From Falsibacillus albus (GTDB lineage: Bacteria > Bacillota > Bacilli > Bacillales > DSM-25281): a DNA stretch of 64,000 nucleotides. Both the position numbers and the translations under genes were made by a program. The stretch covers positions 434,001-498,000 of the forward strand of contig NZ_RCVZ01000001.1 of assembly GCF_003668575.1 (NCBI RefSeq). The letters are read 5' to 3'. Of this stretch, positions 26,639-36,747 are shown in pieces (the stretch's first letter is position 1; each line of letters opens with the position of its first letter). The notes beneath the pieces are model-generated. The model did no database searches, had not been told where the DNA came from, and saw only the letters and a program-made list of their open reading frames with translations.

Positions 26639-28156
26639 ATGAGTGAATCCTTATTGTTCTGGAAGCTGGCTAATGATTTGGTGATCAAAAGACAATATCG
26701 CATCGTGCAGGTTGCCGAAACGGAAAATGAAATGTGGCTTGAAAATTTTTCGAATAAAAAAGCCCCGGTCATCCGGCTTTTGAATCATGATATCGATTGG
26801 GGCAATCGGCTTCAGAGAGATATTGAGTTCACCACAAGAAATGGCGAGAAAATTCGCAAGGCTTTTTATAAAAGGCAACTGACCGTTCTGAATGTATATA
26901 TTTCCAGTTATCCTCCAGTCGATGATTATCACTATCTATTGGAAAAGCCGCACCAGCTCTCCAATCAAAAGGTGCTGCTTCATAATGTGATGCTGACAAA
27001 GGAACAGAGGCATGAAGGGCTTTCAATGTTGAATGATTTTTTTCACGAACCGATCATCATCCAAGAGGGACAAGATGGTAGTATTGAAGAGCTGAAACAA
27101 TCAACATTGCAGGCATCGGTGGAAAAATCTAAAAATGAGAAAAAGTTGTTTGAATTTGGAAAACCATTTTTCACCTATATTTTTATTGCGATCCAAGTGA
27201 TTGTTTTCATCCTACTGGAATTGAAAGGCAGCAGTACAAATCCTGAGAACTTAATACAATTTGGCGCAAAATACAATCCACTCATCCTACAAGGCCAGTG
27301 GTGGAGGTTCATCACTCCGATATTTCTGCATATCGGAGTGCTCCATATCCTTATGAATACCCTTGCCCTCTATTATTTAGGGATTGCAGTGGAGAAAATA
27401 TACGGACGGATGAGATTCTTATGGATTTATCTTTTTGCTGGATTTGCTGGTTCGGTAGCCAGCTTCGTATTTACGGATAATCTTTCTGCAGGGGCCAGCG
27501 GAGCGATTTTTGGCTGCTTCGGTGCATTGCTGTATTTCGGGTCGGTATACCCGAATTTATTCTTCCGGACAATGGGAGTGAATGTCCTGGTGGTCATCGG
27601 TATTAATCTCGTATTCGGATTCACCGCATCAGGAATTGATAATGCCGGGCATCTTGGAGGACTGGCTGGAGGCTTTTTAGCTACCGGGGTTGTACATTTG
27701 CCGAAAAAGAAAAATTGGAGGAGGCAGCTATTATTTTTGGTTTTGACCATCCTTCTGAGCGCAGGCTTTTTGATTTATGGTTTTCGATACAGCGAAGCAA
27801 GTGCTGATCCGGATGTTACAAATAGTCTTGCACAGCAATATATTAAGGATAAACAATATGGCAAGGCAGAAAAGTTATTGAATTCTTATATTGATCAGCA
27901 TGAAGGAAATGCTGTCACATATTTCTTTTTATCCTATGTGGAGCTTCAGCATGGCCAAAATGAAAATGCAAAGCAGCACCTCATGAAAGCAATCCGTCTC
28001 AATCCACGCTTTCATGAAGCACATTATAATTTAGCCCTTATTTATTATGATGAAGGCAATTTCCAAAAAGCTGAAACTGAGGTTCAGGAAGCTTTGAAGT
28101 ATAAGGACGATAAGAAATATCAAACGCTTTTGAAAGAGATACAATCAAGGATCTAA
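26639..28156 (+). CDS. gluP: Rhomboid intramembrane serine protease with TPR tail (GluP/YqgP)
   Basis: About 505 residues: an N-terminal cytosolic domain of about 175 residues, a seven-helix rhomboid core, and C-terminal tetratricopeptide repeats (QYIKDKQYGKAEKLL, HLMKAIRLNPRFHEAHYNLA). The catalytic dyad is Ser287 in SAGASGAIFG and His338 in DNAGHLGGLAGG; HILMNTLALYYLG holds the oxyanion-side asparagine. B. subtilis YqgP has Ser288 and His339, which supports the ATG 26639 start; the ribosome site is weak (GTGGG). In B. subtilis this protease cleaves the magnesium transporter MgtE together with FtsH. It converges with the next gene, overlapping it by four bases. Confidence 0.92.
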   Translation: MSESLLFWKLANDLVIKRQYRIVQVAETENEMWLENFSNKKAPVIRLLNHDIDWGNRLQRDIEFTTRNGEKIRKAFYKRQLTVLNVYISSYPPVDDYHYLLEKPHQLSNQKVLLHNVMLTKEQRHEGLSMLNDFFHEPIIIQEGQDGSIEELKQSTLQASVEKSKNEKKLFEFGKPFFTYIFIAIQVIVFILLELKGSSTNPENLIQFGAKYNPLILQGQWWRFITPIFLHIGVLHILMNTLALYYLGIAVEKIYGRMRFLWIYLFAGFAGSVASFVFTDNLSAGASGAIFGCFGALLYFGSVYPNLFFRTMGVNVLVVIGINLVFGFTASGIDNAGHLGGLAGGFLATGVVHLPKKKNWRRQLLFLVLTILLSAGFLIYGFRYSEASADPDVTNSLAQQYIKDKQYGKAEKLLNSYIDQHEGNAVTYFFLSYVELQHGQNENAKQHLMKAIRLNPRFHEAHYNLALIYYDEGNFQKAETEVQEALKYKDDKKYQTLLKEIQSRI

Positions 28157-29034
28157 TCAAAGTTGATTTTCTGCATCAGAAGGATTGGCTGATTTGTTTT
28201 TGTCAAGAAGATAATATATAAGTTTTCCTTGTTTTTATTTAGTAAAATGATTGGTACGGTACTGTCAAGGGGATCCTCGACCGTACCGTTTTTTAATTTG
28301 ATCCCAAGAAAGTAATTCTTATATAGTCCTTCCCATAGATTCCCGATGATGATGTTTGTTTGATCTTGTGTGAAACCTGGCAATGGCTGATTATTGTACT
28401 TTGGAAGATCCGTCAAGGCAATGTCATCAAATTGGCTTTCAGGAATATGGAAGGCTTTAACCGCTTTATCTTTTGTATATTGAAGTCGCCTATTGATCAA
28501 CTGATCCATTACTTTTTTCCATTCCATTTCTGTATTTGTGGAAGGAACTTTAAATGAATATAGCGGACTGAACTTTGAATCGATTACATACAGCCCATCG
28601 CTGGCCATGATTTGAGCACTCGTGATGCTGTTTCCGACTTGATCATGAAGTTCGGCGTAATGAAAGGAAACCCCTTCAAAAAGCGCGCTATCTTTCCCAA
28701 ATATCCTTTTTTCACTTTCCAGCAAAGTTACGTTTTGTTTCCAATTATTCGTCTTTTGTTTTAATCTCCCGTTTTCATAAAGCAATCCAATATCCTGGCG
28801 TAAATAGGCTTTTTCGTTTAGGACGGATTTTAATCGCCAATCAACTGAATAGGTTGGAGTTTTTCCTTCGTTCAAACTGATTGAAGTGGAAGCTGAAAGA
28901 AACATTGCTTTTTTGTCGATTGGAAAGAAAATGATGCTTTCCTTTGCGGCTTTGTTTGGCAGATGGAATAGGGATAGGGTGATGACAACCATTAATATTG
29001 AAGTGGATAGGACCCTTAATTTTGTATTTTTCAT
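28153..29034 (-). CDS. Exported protein of unknown function
   Basis: 293 residues starting MKNTKLRVLSTSILMVVITL, a clear signal or anchor segment, with the rest hydrophilic and mixed alpha/beta. No family is recognised; there is no lipobox. The stop codon overlaps the end of gluP by four bases in convergent orientation, with no terminator between them. GGGGAG lies before ATG 29034. It is divergent from the SpoVAF-like gene with a 123-base gap, and is not in the B. subtilis order I know. A role in sporulation is only suggested by the neighbour. Confidence 0.65.
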   Translation of the reverse strand: MKNTKLRVLSTSILMVVITLSLFHLPNKAAKESIIFFPIDKKAMFLSASTSISLNEGKTPTYSVDWRLKSVLNEKAYLRQDIGLLYENGRLKQKTNNWKQNVTLLESEKRIFGKDSALFEGVSFHYAELHDQVGNSITSAQIMASDGLYVIDSKFSPLYSFKVPSTNTEMEWKKVMDQLINRRLQYTKDKAVKAFHIPESQFDDIALTDLPKYNNQPLPGFTQDQTNIIIGNLWEGLYKNYFLGIKLKNGTVEDPLDSTVPIILLNKNKENLYIIFLTKTNQPILLMQKINFD

Positions 29035-29157
29035 GAGTTTGACTCCCCAACGTTTTTAGGACATGTATATGAATTCGGCAATTAAAATAGAAGGTATTTT
29101 TTGGTCCATCCTTGACCATGATGGAAATTAGACTCGACATGAGAGGGGCCAGCAAGG

Positions 29158-30618
29158 ATGGAAACCAGAGAGAAACAGCCTGTTTCTTCTAATATAGAAA
29201 AAAATATAGATTACATGAAAACAATGATGGCCGTTGATAAAAGCTTTGATGTGATTCAGCTTGATCTTGCTTATGCAGGACGAAAAATGGTCATGTTCTT
29301 GGTGGATGGATTCGTTAAGGATGATATTCTTCATTATCTAATGAAGCTTTTGGCAGGTCTCGATGAAGACCAGCTTGAAGATGATGCGTTAAATAAACTT
29401 CTGAAAAAATATATTCCCTATGTAGAAGTCGAAGAGAAGGATGATTTAAATATCGTCATTGATACGGTTCTTGCAGGACCAACCGCATTACTTGTTGATG
29501 GAATCGATAAAGCGATATTGATAGATGCCAGAACCTACCCCGTAAGAGGGCCGCAGGAACCGGATTTGGAAAGGGTGGTCAGGGGGTCGAGGGACGGATA
29601 TGTAGAGACACTTGTATTCAATACTGCGTTGACCCGGCGAAGGATCCGGGATCGAACGCTGAGAATGGAATATCTGCAAATTGGCAGACGGTCGAAGACG
29701 GATGTGGTTGTGTGCTACCTGGAAGATATTGCTGATCCCAAGTTAGTGAATAAGATCAAAAAATCATTATCAATGATTGATACTGATGGACTGCCGATGG
29801 GTGAAAAAACCATTGAGGAGTTTGTGTCGGGCAGGCACTGGAATCCGTATCCAATGGTACGGTATACAGAGAGGCCGGATACTGCTGCAGCCCATCTTTA
29901 TGAAGGACATGTCTGCATCATCGTCGATGGCTCCCCCAGTGTTTTGATCACACCCACAACCTTTTGGCATCACCTGCAGCATATAGAAGAATACCGAAAC
30001 AAGCCATTGGTTGGCGCTTACTTGCGAATGGTTCGTTTCATTGCTGTCTGGGCATCGATTTTCTTACTTCCTTTATGGTATTTGTTCTCCATACATCCGG
30101 ATTTATTGCCGATTTCTTTTTTTTATGTCAGTCCGGATGACATGGGGGATGTTCCACTTTTCCTGCAACTGATTCTCATTGAAATCGGAATAGATATTTT
30201 AAGGATGGCAGCCATTCATACCCCTTCCTCTCTGGCTACGGCATTAGGGCTCGTGGCTGCATTGATGATAGGACAGGTTGCTGTCCAGGTTGGGTTGTTC
30301 ATCAATGAGGTCATTTTATACTTGGCGGTCGCTGCAATTGGAACTTTTGCCACCCCCAGTTATGAGTTAAGCCTCGCCAACCGGTTGGTCCGGATTTATT
30401 TGCTGGTCGCAACAGCATTATTTGGACCATACGGCCTGATTGTCGGGACCACTCTCTGGGTCATTGCATTGACACGATTAAAATCGTTTGACATACCTTA
30501 TATGTGGCCGTTCATTCCCTTTAATTACAGAGCATTCCGCGACGTGATGGTCCGATCGCCGATCCCGCTCAAAAATAGGAGACCGCGTTTTTTACATCCA
30601 AAAGATCCAGATCGATAA
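29158..30618 (+). CDS. SpoVAF-like spore germination protein (GerA family A subunit type)
   Basis: 486 residues. N-terminal soluble GerA-type domain (to about 290) with VVRGSRDGYVETLVFNTALT, RRRIRD and GRRSKTDVVVCYLEDIADP, all hallmarks of this family, then about five membrane helices (FIAVWASIFLLPLWYL onward) and a basic tail. The beginning SSNIEKNIDYMKTMM and YPVRGPQEPDLERVVRGSRD is closer to SpoVAF than to GerAA/GerBA. SpoVAF normally sits in the spoVA operon; here it stands alone, so it is probably a paralogue. SpoVAF works with FigP (YqhR), whose homologue is at 62730 in this window. ATG 29158 overlaps a GAGGGG-rich region. Confidence 0.88.
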   Translation: METREKQPVSSNIEKNIDYMKTMMAVDKSFDVIQLDLAYAGRKMVMFLVDGFVKDDILHYLMKLLAGLDEDQLEDDALNKLLKKYIPYVEVEEKDDLNIVIDTVLAGPTALLVDGIDKAILIDARTYPVRGPQEPDLERVVRGSRDGYVETLVFNTALTRRRIRDRTLRMEYLQIGRRSKTDVVVCYLEDIADPKLVNKIKKSLSMIDTDGLPMGEKTIEEFVSGRHWNPYPMVRYTERPDTAAAHLYEGHVCIIVDGSPSVLITPTTFWHHLQHIEEYRNKPLVGAYLRMVRFIAVWASIFLLPLWYLFSIHPDLLPISFFYVSPDDMGDVPLFLQLILIEIGIDILRMAAIHTPSSLATALGLVAALMIGQVAVQVGLFINEVILYLAVAAIGTFATPSYELSLANRLVRIYLLVATALFGPYGLIVGTTLWVIALTRLKSFDIPYMWPFIPFNYRAFRDVMVRSPIPLKNRRPRFLHPKDPDR

Positions 30619-30635
30619 AACCTGTCTATCCATAG

Positions 30636-30684
30636 AGGCTGTCCAGTTCCTAGGTGCCATGCACATAGGAGAAGGCAGCCTTTT
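30636..30684 (+). terminator. Terminator after the SpoVAF-like gene
   Basis: AGGCTG (30636-30641) and CAGCCT (30676-30681) enclose an inner CCTA/TAGG pairing; TTTT follows. Interrupted stem. Confidence 0.55.
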
Positions 30685-30773
30685 CCTTGTGTTCGATTGG
30701 TTAATACTTTTGTTTTATCCGAAAATATTTTATACTTAATAAATGAAATGGGTTAAAAGGCTGGGAAATAAAA

Positions 30774-30989
30774 ATGAAAACGGTTTACGATGTCCAACAA
30801 TTTTTAAAGCGCTATGGGACAATAATTTATACTGGAGATAGATTGGCTGACTTGGAATTGATGGAAATGGAATTTATTGATTTGTTTCAAGCAAAGGTCA
30901 TTGATCCAAAAGATTTTCAATCGGCAATATTGGTTATAAAACAACATATTCAAAAAGAAAAACAAAATCTAAAAAATCGTGGTGAATAA
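30774..30989 (+). CDS. yqgQ: YqgQ family protein (DUF910)
   Basis: 71 residues, MKTVYDVQQFLKRYGTIIYT then GDRLADLELMEMEFIDLFQA, a small all-helical cytosolic protein of the YqgQ family. It precedes glcK by three bases, as in B. subtilis, so it is cotranscribed with glucokinase. Function unknown; a nucleic-acid-binding role has been proposed for the fold but nothing here proves it. Ribosome site is weak (AAGGCTGGG). Confidence 0.88.
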   Translation: MKTVYDVQQFLKRYGTIIYTGDRLADLELMEMEFIDLFQAKVIDPKDFQSAILVIKQHIQKEKQNLKNRGE

Positions 30990-30992
30990 TGA

Positions 30993-31964
30993 ATGATGGA
31001 AAAATGGCTTGTAGGTGTAGATCTTGGAGGTACGACGACTAAGCTTGCTTTTTTGAATACATATGGAGAAATATTGCATAAGTGGGAGATACCAACGGAT
31101 ACAAGTAATAAGGGGAAAAGCATCATCATCAATATTGCCAAGTCCATTGATGAAAAATTAGAAGAACTCGACCAGCCGAAAGAAAAACTTGCCGGAGTTG
31201 GAATGGGGGCCCCTGGTCCAGTCGATATGTCCAAGGGCATTATTTACGAAGCGGTTAATTTAGGCTGGGAAAGCAATTATCCATTGAAAGACCTGCTTGA
31301 AGTGGAAACGAATTTACCTGCGGTCATTGACAACGATGCAAATTGTGCAGCACTCGGAGAAATGTGGAAAGGTGCTGGAAATGGCTCAAAAGATACGATT
31401 TGTGTAACACTCGGTACCGGTGTAGGCGGAGGAATCATTGCAAATGGCCAAATCATTCATGGCGTCAAAGGAGCTGGCGGTGAGATCGGCCATATTACAG
31501 TGGTCCCTGAAAATGGAGCGCAATGCAACTGCGGGAAGCGCGGGTGTTTGGAGACTGTCGCCTCAGCAACTGCGGTTGTAAGGCTTGCGAAGGAAGCAGT
31601 GGAGGTATCTGATACCCCATCAACCCTTCGTGAAATGTTCAAAAGCGGGGAAAAGGTCACGGCAAAAGATGTATTTGATGCGGCCAGGAGCAATGATGGG
31701 CTAGCCAAGAAGGTCGTCAATCAATTGGCATACTATTTGGGATTCGCTTTATCAAATTTAGGAAACGGTCTCAATCCCGAAAATATCGTCATCGGCGGCG
31801 GTGTGTCCAAAGCCGGGGATATCCTACTGGAGCCTGTAAAGGAATATTTTAAGAAATTTGCATTTCCGACTGTTGCAGAATCAACATCATTGGCGATTGC
31901 AACATTGGGCAATGATGCCGGAGTGATTGGTGCCGCTTGGCTTGTCAAAAGTACAGTAAAATAA
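30993..31964 (+). CDS. glcK: Glucokinase, ROK family
   Basis: 323 residues. ATP-binding VDLGGTTTK at the N-terminus, sugar-binding [11 protein letters not shown] (catalytic Asp), GTGVGGGII phosphate loop, and the ROK zinc motif [10 protein letters not shown]. It phosphorylates glucose to glucose 6-phosphate in the cytosol, supplying glycolysis from internal or disaccharide-derived glucose. It follows yqgQ directly (start ATG 30993, GGTG 8 bases before), matching B. subtilis yqgQ-glcK. Confidence 0.95.
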   Translation: MMEKWLVGVDLGGTTTKLAFLNTYGEILHKWEIPTDTSNKGKSIIINIAKSIDEKLEELDQPKEKLAGVGMGAPGPVDMSKGIIYEAVNLGWESNYPLKDLLEVETNLPAVIDNDANCAALGEMWKGAGNGSKDTICVTLGTGVGGGIIANGQIIHGVKGAGGEIGHITVVPENGAQCNCGKRGCLETVASATAVVRLAKEAVEVSDTPSTLREMFKSGEKVTAKDVFDAARSNDGLAKKVVNQLAYYLGFALSNLGNGLNPENIVIGGGVSKAGDILLEPVKEYFKKFAFPTVAESTSLAIATLGNDAGVIGAAWLVKSTVK

Positions 31965-31972
31965 ATCTTTGA

Positions 31973-32000
31973 AAAACTGGCGATGATCGCCAGTTTTTTT
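31973..32000 (+). terminator. Terminator after glcK
   Basis: AAAACTGGCGA and TCGCCAGTTTT, three-base loop, then T run. Confidence 0.95.
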
Positions 32001-32045
32001 ATTTTGGCTTTGTTAATGCTTGGGGGCAATTAGCTTATGCCAGCT

Positions 32046-32120
32046 GTTGATTGAGTGCAACGACAACCGAGGAGGCTCCCGCCCCGCCCGCGGGAAGTGA
32101 AGACTTTGCACGGGAATCAA
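32046..32120 (-). repeat. Intergenic GC-rich repeat, family 1, copy D
   Basis: On the minus strand TTGATTCCCGTGCAAAG, CTTCACTTCCCGCGGG, GGAGCCTCCTCGG and, at the far end, AATCAAC. Ends are inverted (GTTGATT / AATCAA). The rest of 32121-32312 holds no gene I can support. Confidence 0.7.
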
Positions 32121-32312
32121 ATGAGATGTTTAACAGGGTTCCATATAAATTGTTTCTGCGAATGATATGAAACCTTGTCCAAATCGAAACGTCTATAAAT
32201 GAGGTGAAAGATCCTTTTTTGACATTTATTTTCAATCTTAATTTGATGGATATGGTCCAAACTAAAAATAAGATCCTTTCCTGGACTTTTAATTTAAATA
32301 AGGAGGCCAGAA

Positions 32313-34199
32313 ATGAAATTTTTGAAAAAAACGGACATTTCCATTGTTCTATTAGCTGCCGGGTTCCTTTGGCTCAAGTCATATATCGTTTACAAAACGA
32401 GCTTTCATATAAAAATTGAGAACGGACTACAAGAATTTATTTTACTCATAAATCCATTGAGTTTTTTGCTTCTCATATTCGGTGTCGCCTTTTTTATTAA
32501 ATCGGAGAAAATTCGCAATCGCTATGTTTTAACTGCGAGCTTCATTCTGTCATTTGTTTTATACGCGAATGTAGCATTTTATCGTTTTTTTGATGATTTT
32601 CTTACGCTGCCGGTTTTGTTTCAAACCAATAATTTCGGAGATTTGGGAAATAGTGCGGGAGAAATCATTCATTGGGGAGATATTTTGTTTTTCGCGGATA
32701 CGTTCGTATTGACCATTCTTATGAGACGGAAACCGGGTTTTCTTCAATTAGATTTTTTTTCGATAATAAGCCGGCGTGGATTCGTGTTGTTTTCCATTTC
32801 CCTCATTTTATTAAACCTTGGACTTGCTGAGGTGGAGAGACCGCAATTGCTGACAAGAACCTTTGACAGGGAGATGTTAGTGAAGAACATCGGAACATTC
32901 AACTACCATTTGTACGATATCTTTCTTCAATCGAAATCCTCGGCTCAGAGGGCAATGGCCGATGGAAGCGAGTTGGTGGGAATCAACAACTATGTCCGTG
33001 CCAATTACCAGGAGCCGAATGAAAAATATTTTGGGATAGCGAAAGGCAAGAATGTGATCATTGTTTCGTTGGAGTCCTTGCAGAGTTTTGTGATCAATCA
33101 TAAAGTGAATGGAAAAGAAGCAACTCCATATTTAAATAAATTCATTCATGACAGTTTTTATTTTGATCATTTTTATCATCAAACGGGACAGGGCAAAACA
33201 TCTGATGCAGAATTCTTAGTGGAAAACTCATTGTTTCCATTAGGAAGGGGAGCGGTATTTTTCACCCATTCAGGAAATGTATATCATTCCATGGCAGAAA
33301 GACTGAATGAAAACGGCTACTACACTGCAGGAATGCATGCAAATAATAAAAGCTTCTGGAATCGGGATATCATGTATAAATCCCTTTCCTACAATCGTTT
33401 TTATTCCATGACAGATTATTCGATTCGTGATGAGGATGTCATCGGATGGGGATTAAAGGATATCCCCTTTTTTAACCAATCCGTCGGCCTAATGAAACAA
33501 ATGCCAACCCCTTTTTACACCAAATTGATAACATTGACGAATCATCACCCATTTAAATTAGATGAGCAGGACAAGCTCATTGATGAATTTACATCTGGTG
33601 ATGGTACGTTCAATCGATATTTTACAACTGTAAGATATACCGATGAAGCCATTAAGCAATTTATTGAAGGGCTAAAAGAACAAGGACTTTATCGAAATTC
33701 CATCATTGTTTTATATGGGGATCATTATGGGATCTCTGAAAATCATAATGAGGCGATGAAGCAATATTTAGGAAAAGAGATCACGCCGCTTGCCAACACT
33801 GAGCTTCAAAAAGTCCCGCTTTTCATTCATATCCCTGGGGTTACAGACAAAGGCAGAGGAAAAGTGATCAGTGAAGTCGGTGGACAGGTTGATATAAGGC
33901 CGACGGTTTTGCATTTGCTTGGCATATCGACTAAAGGAGATATTCAATTTGGTACGGATTTATTCTCCAATAATCATGGGGATTTTGCCGTCCTAAGGAA
34001 TGGAAGCTTCGTTTCAAAGGAGTATATTTACACCAAAAACGTTTGCTACAGCAAAATAACCGAACAACCCGTCCAAAAAGAAAATTGCCAGCCATATAAC
34101 AAAAAGGCAAAACAAGAGCTAGATTACTCCGATAAAATCATATACGGCGACCTTTTAAGATTTTATGACCAAAAAAATGCCGCACTCAAGGGAGAATGA
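32313..34199 (+). CDS. yqgS: Lipoteichoic acid synthase family protein YqgS
   Basis: 628 residues: five N-terminal membrane helices (to about 190), then an extracytoplasmic sulfatase-like domain. The catalytic threonine is Thr296 in [10 protein letters not shown]; metal-binding glutamate lies in IIVSLESLQ, and YGDHYG holds the Asp/His pair. It polymerises glycerol phosphate from phosphatidylglycerol onto a glycolipid anchor. In B. subtilis YqgS (Thr297) is one of several LtaS paralogues and is sporulation-linked. AAGGAGG sits just before ATG 32313. It has its own terminator. Confidence 0.93.
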   Translation: MKFLKKTDISIVLLAAGFLWLKSYIVYKTSFHIKIENGLQEFILLINPLSFLLLIFGVAFFIKSEKIRNRYVLTASFILSFVLYANVAFYRFFDDFLTLPVLFQTNNFGDLGNSAGEIIHWGDILFFADTFVLTILMRRKPGFLQLDFFSIISRRGFVLFSISLILLNLGLAEVERPQLLTRTFDREMLVKNIGTFNYHLYDIFLQSKSSAQRAMADGSELVGINNYVRANYQEPNEKYFGIAKGKNVIIVSLESLQSFVINHKVNGKEATPYLNKFIHDSFYFDHFYHQTGQGKTSDAEFLVENSLFPLGRGAVFFTHSGNVYHSMAERLNENGYYTAGMHANNKSFWNRDIMYKSLSYNRFYSMTDYSIRDEDVIGWGLKDIPFFNQSVGLMKQMPTPFYTKLITLTNHHPFKLDEQDKLIDEFTSGDGTFNRYFTTVRYTDEAIKQFIEGLKEQGLYRNSIIVLYGDHYGISENHNEAMKQYLGKEITPLANTELQKVPLFIHIPGVTDKGRGKVISEVGGQVDIRPTVLHLLGISTKGDIQFGTDLFSNNHGDFAVLRNGSFVSKEYIYTKNVCYSKITEQPVQKENCQPYNKKAKQELDYSDKIIYGDLLRFYDQKNAALKGE

Positions 34200-34217
34200 A
34201 TAATATTCTCCCTTTTA
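34188..34217 (+). terminator. Terminator after yqgS
   Basis: AAGGGAGAAT and ATTCTCCCTT with a short loop spanning the stop codon, then TTTATC. Confidence 0.8.
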
Positions 34218-34276
34218 TCATTTTTCCCGCATCCCTACATAACCTTAATTGAAATAAATGCTTAGGAGGGAGATTC

Positions 34277-35464
34277 ATGAAAATAAAAGCGAGGGAAGGA
34301 GACACGCTTACATCGCTCAGCCAAGCGTTTTATATTCCTGTGCCATTGATACAGGAAGCAAATGGACGTCTCGATTCCGATGTATTGACTCCAGGCAAGC
34401 AGGTAGATATTCCAGGATATGAAAGTGAGCAATACCGCCTGCGACAAGGAGATTCCCTATGGGAAATTTCAAGAAGGTGCGAGGTGCGGGAAGATGCCAT
34501 TCTGATGCTAAATCAGGGGATCAGCTTCCAAAGCATTCAGCCTGATAAGGTCATACTCATTCCAAGTAGAATAAAGAACATCATCATAACGGAAAAGGTT
34601 CCATATAATTTTGATACCTTCAATAAAGACCTATTGAGATTGTTAACTGTTTATCCATTTATCAAGAAAAGAGTGATCGGTAGGAGCGTGTTAAATCAGC
34701 CGATCATTGAATTGAAAATCGGAAGGGGAAAAGAAAAAGTTCATTGGAACGGCTCATTTCATGCAAATGAATGGATAACAACCCCAGTCATCATGAAGTT
34801 TATTAACGAGTTGGCACTCTCCGTCACCAATGGAAAAGAAATAATGCACACAAATATGTTGAAAATATTCGAAACAAGGAGTATATCCATTGTTCCCATG
34901 GTAAATCCGGATGGAGTTGATCTCGTTCTGAATGGCCCGCCAAGCCATATCAAAGATAAACTCATTCAATTGAATGGAGGAAGGGATGATTTCACTGGAT
35001 GGAAAGCAAATATCCGAGGGGTGGACCTAAATAAACAATTTCCGGCAAGATGGCAGGATGAAAAGCAGAGAAAGAATCTCACATCGCCTGGACCAAGGGA
35101 TTATGGAGGAATTAAGCCATTATCCGAGCCCGAAACAATCGTGATGGCTAAATTGGCCCAAAAGGAAAAGTTTGATGTACTATTGGCTTTCCATACCCAA
35201 GGACAGGAATTTTATTGGGGATTCGGAGGCTTGGAACCACAGAAGTCTAAATCATTGGCAGAAGCAATTGAGAAAATGAGCGGTTATTCGTCAGTTCAAT
35301 TTATAGATAGCTATGCAGGATATAAAGATTGGTTCATTAAGAAATTCCGTAATCCTGGATTTACCATTGAATTAGGAAAGGGAATCAACCCTCTGCCGCT
35401 CTCACAATTTGATGAAATATATTCCGCCTCCAGGGGTATATTTATAGCGAGTTTACTTTATTAA
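34277..35464 (+). CDS. yqgT: LysM-M14 peptidase, gamma-D-glutamyl-L-diamino acid endopeptidase type (YqgT)
   Basis: 395 residues. Two LysM peptidoglycan-binding repeats at about residues 3-48 (AREGDTLTSLSQAFYIPVP) and 52-97 (LRQGDSLWEISRRCEV), then an M14 zinc carboxypeptidase domain. Zinc ligands are visible as FHANE (His, Glu) and FHTQGQEF (His), and the catalytic glutamate in FTIELGKG. MVNPDGVDLVLNG is typical of the family. No signal peptide is present, as in spore-type endopeptidases that act in the mother cell or forespore. AGGAGGGAG precedes ATG 34277. Confidence 0.92.
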   Translation: MKIKAREGDTLTSLSQAFYIPVPLIQEANGRLDSDVLTPGKQVDIPGYESEQYRLRQGDSLWEISRRCEVREDAILMLNQGISFQSIQPDKVILIPSRIKNIIITEKVPYNFDTFNKDLLRLLTVYPFIKKRVIGRSVLNQPIIELKIGRGKEKVHWNGSFHANEWITTPVIMKFINELALSVTNGKEIMHTNMLKIFETRSISIVPMVNPDGVDLVLNGPPSHIKDKLIQLNGGRDDFTGWKANIRGVDLNKQFPARWQDEKQRKNLTSPGPRDYGGIKPLSEPETIVMAKLAQKEKFDVLLAFHTQGQEFYWGFGGLEPQKSKSLAEAIEKMSGYSSVQFIDSYAGYKDWFIKKFRNPGFTIELGKGINPLPLSQFDEIYSASRGIFIASLLY

Positions 35465-35580
35465 ACAATTTTGGGTATTTTAAACGATTACAATTTCATG
35501 AAAAATATATTAAAATTATGAAACATTTTATGGTGAAAATCGTACTAATTGATAAGGAATGTGGGAAGGGAAGTGGTGGG

Positions 35581-36732
35581 GTGATAAGATTCAGCTTGAA
35601 ATGTGTGGAATATCTTAAATTCTCACTACTTTTTTGTGTCTTATTTTTTATTCTTTCCGGGTGCCAGGATGTTACACAGAGTCAAGTGGAGAAGGGAAAG
35701 GTAGAAGAGGCTACCCCCACTGAACTACCTCAACCTCATAACGAAATCAATGCAAAGAAGATCACTCCTATTCCAACAGAAGGATTCGACAAAATTGTCG
35801 GATGGCAGGATGAGCAGTCGATTATCTTTCTGTATGAGGAGGATTCCAAGGCAATCATTGCTTCTTATAACCTCTATTCTGGACAGCAAAAAGAACTATA
35901 CTCCACTGAAGATCCCGTTACAGATGTCATCTTGAGTCCGAATGGCAAAATGATCCTGGCCATCACATCCCCTTATACTTATCGAGCAACGGTTCATGTT
36001 ATTTCCATCCAAGAGCCAAAAATCCTCTACTCACAGGATATTGACAGCTTTCAATTAAATGTCGAATGGAACCGTTGGGATGAAAGCAGCATCCTCATTA
36101 CAGCCTTTGATCAAAATTGGGGATTTAAGGTATTTCTCCTGAATTGGAATGGAAGAAGATTGGAGCCAATAGATGCCCCGCAGCCATTTTTAAAATGGCA
36201 ATCGAAAAGTTCGCTGCTTGCACAGGATTGGGATAGAAATGGTCAGAGTCTTGAAGCACCGATCATGTCACTTGATATCCGAAAAATGACAGAATGGAAG
36301 CAGGTTACTCCTGCTGCCATTCATTTTGATGTATTCGGAAAGATCTTAATGACCATCACTGAATCATCTACAGACAGCGACCGTGCCATCTATCAATTTT
36401 ACGATGGAGATATGAAAAAATTATCGAGCTTTACAGCTCCGCAAATAAGCCAGTATTCTGATTGGCTCGTACCTTACTATGACCTGAACGATCAAACAAA
36501 TGAGCTGCTCACATTCGTCCCGTATAAAAGTGGTGTCATTGATGAATACACAGAAGGTTTCCAACTCATGAAATATTCATTTGATCAAGGTAAACAGACC
36601 ATAGTGGTTGACCATTTGGACAATGAACCATTAAAATGTTCACCAGATGGCACCAAGTGTTTATATGGATTTCAGTTGGAAAAGCTGATTGATATTAAAA
36701 CAAATAAAATAACGAATCTTGTTCAACAGTAG
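35581..36732 (+). CDS. yqgU: Lipoprotein YqgU, probable beta-propeller
   Basis: About 383 residues from GTG 35581. The start is uncertain, since the frame runs up to ATG 35518, but only the later start gives a normal lipoprotein signal ending FILSGC. After a Glu/Thr/Pro linker come repeated strand patterns (QSIIFLYEEDSKAIIASYNL, DVILSPNGKMILAITSPYTY, LKCSPDGTKCLYGF), which read like a TolB-type propeller. Function unknown. It is followed by yqgV 15 bases later, as in B. subtilis. Confidence 0.75.
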   Translation: MIRFSLKCVEYLKFSLLFCVLFFILSGCQDVTQSQVEKGKVEEATPTELPQPHNEINAKKITPIPTEGFDKIVGWQDEQSIIFLYEEDSKAIIASYNLYSGQQKELYSTEDPVTDVILSPNGKMILAITSPYTYRATVHVISIQEPKILYSQDIDSFQLNVEWNRWDESSILITAFDQNWGFKVFLLNWNGRRLEPIDAPQPFLKWQSKSSLLAQDWDRNGQSLEAPIMSLDIRKMTEWKQVTPAAIHFDVFGKILMTITESSTDSDRAIYQFYDGDMKKLSSFTAPQISQYSDWLVPYYDLNDQTNELLTFVPYKSGVIDEYTEGFQLMKYSFDQGKQTIVVDHLDNEPLKCSPDGTKCLYGFQLEKLIDIKTNKITNLVQQ

Positions 36733-36747
36733 GAGGCGCAGCTAAAA

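Noticed and set aside
32204-32419. 71-codon frame before yqgS
   Set aside because: It overlaps the yqgS start, which has a perfect AAGGAGG site, and its product resembles no protein.
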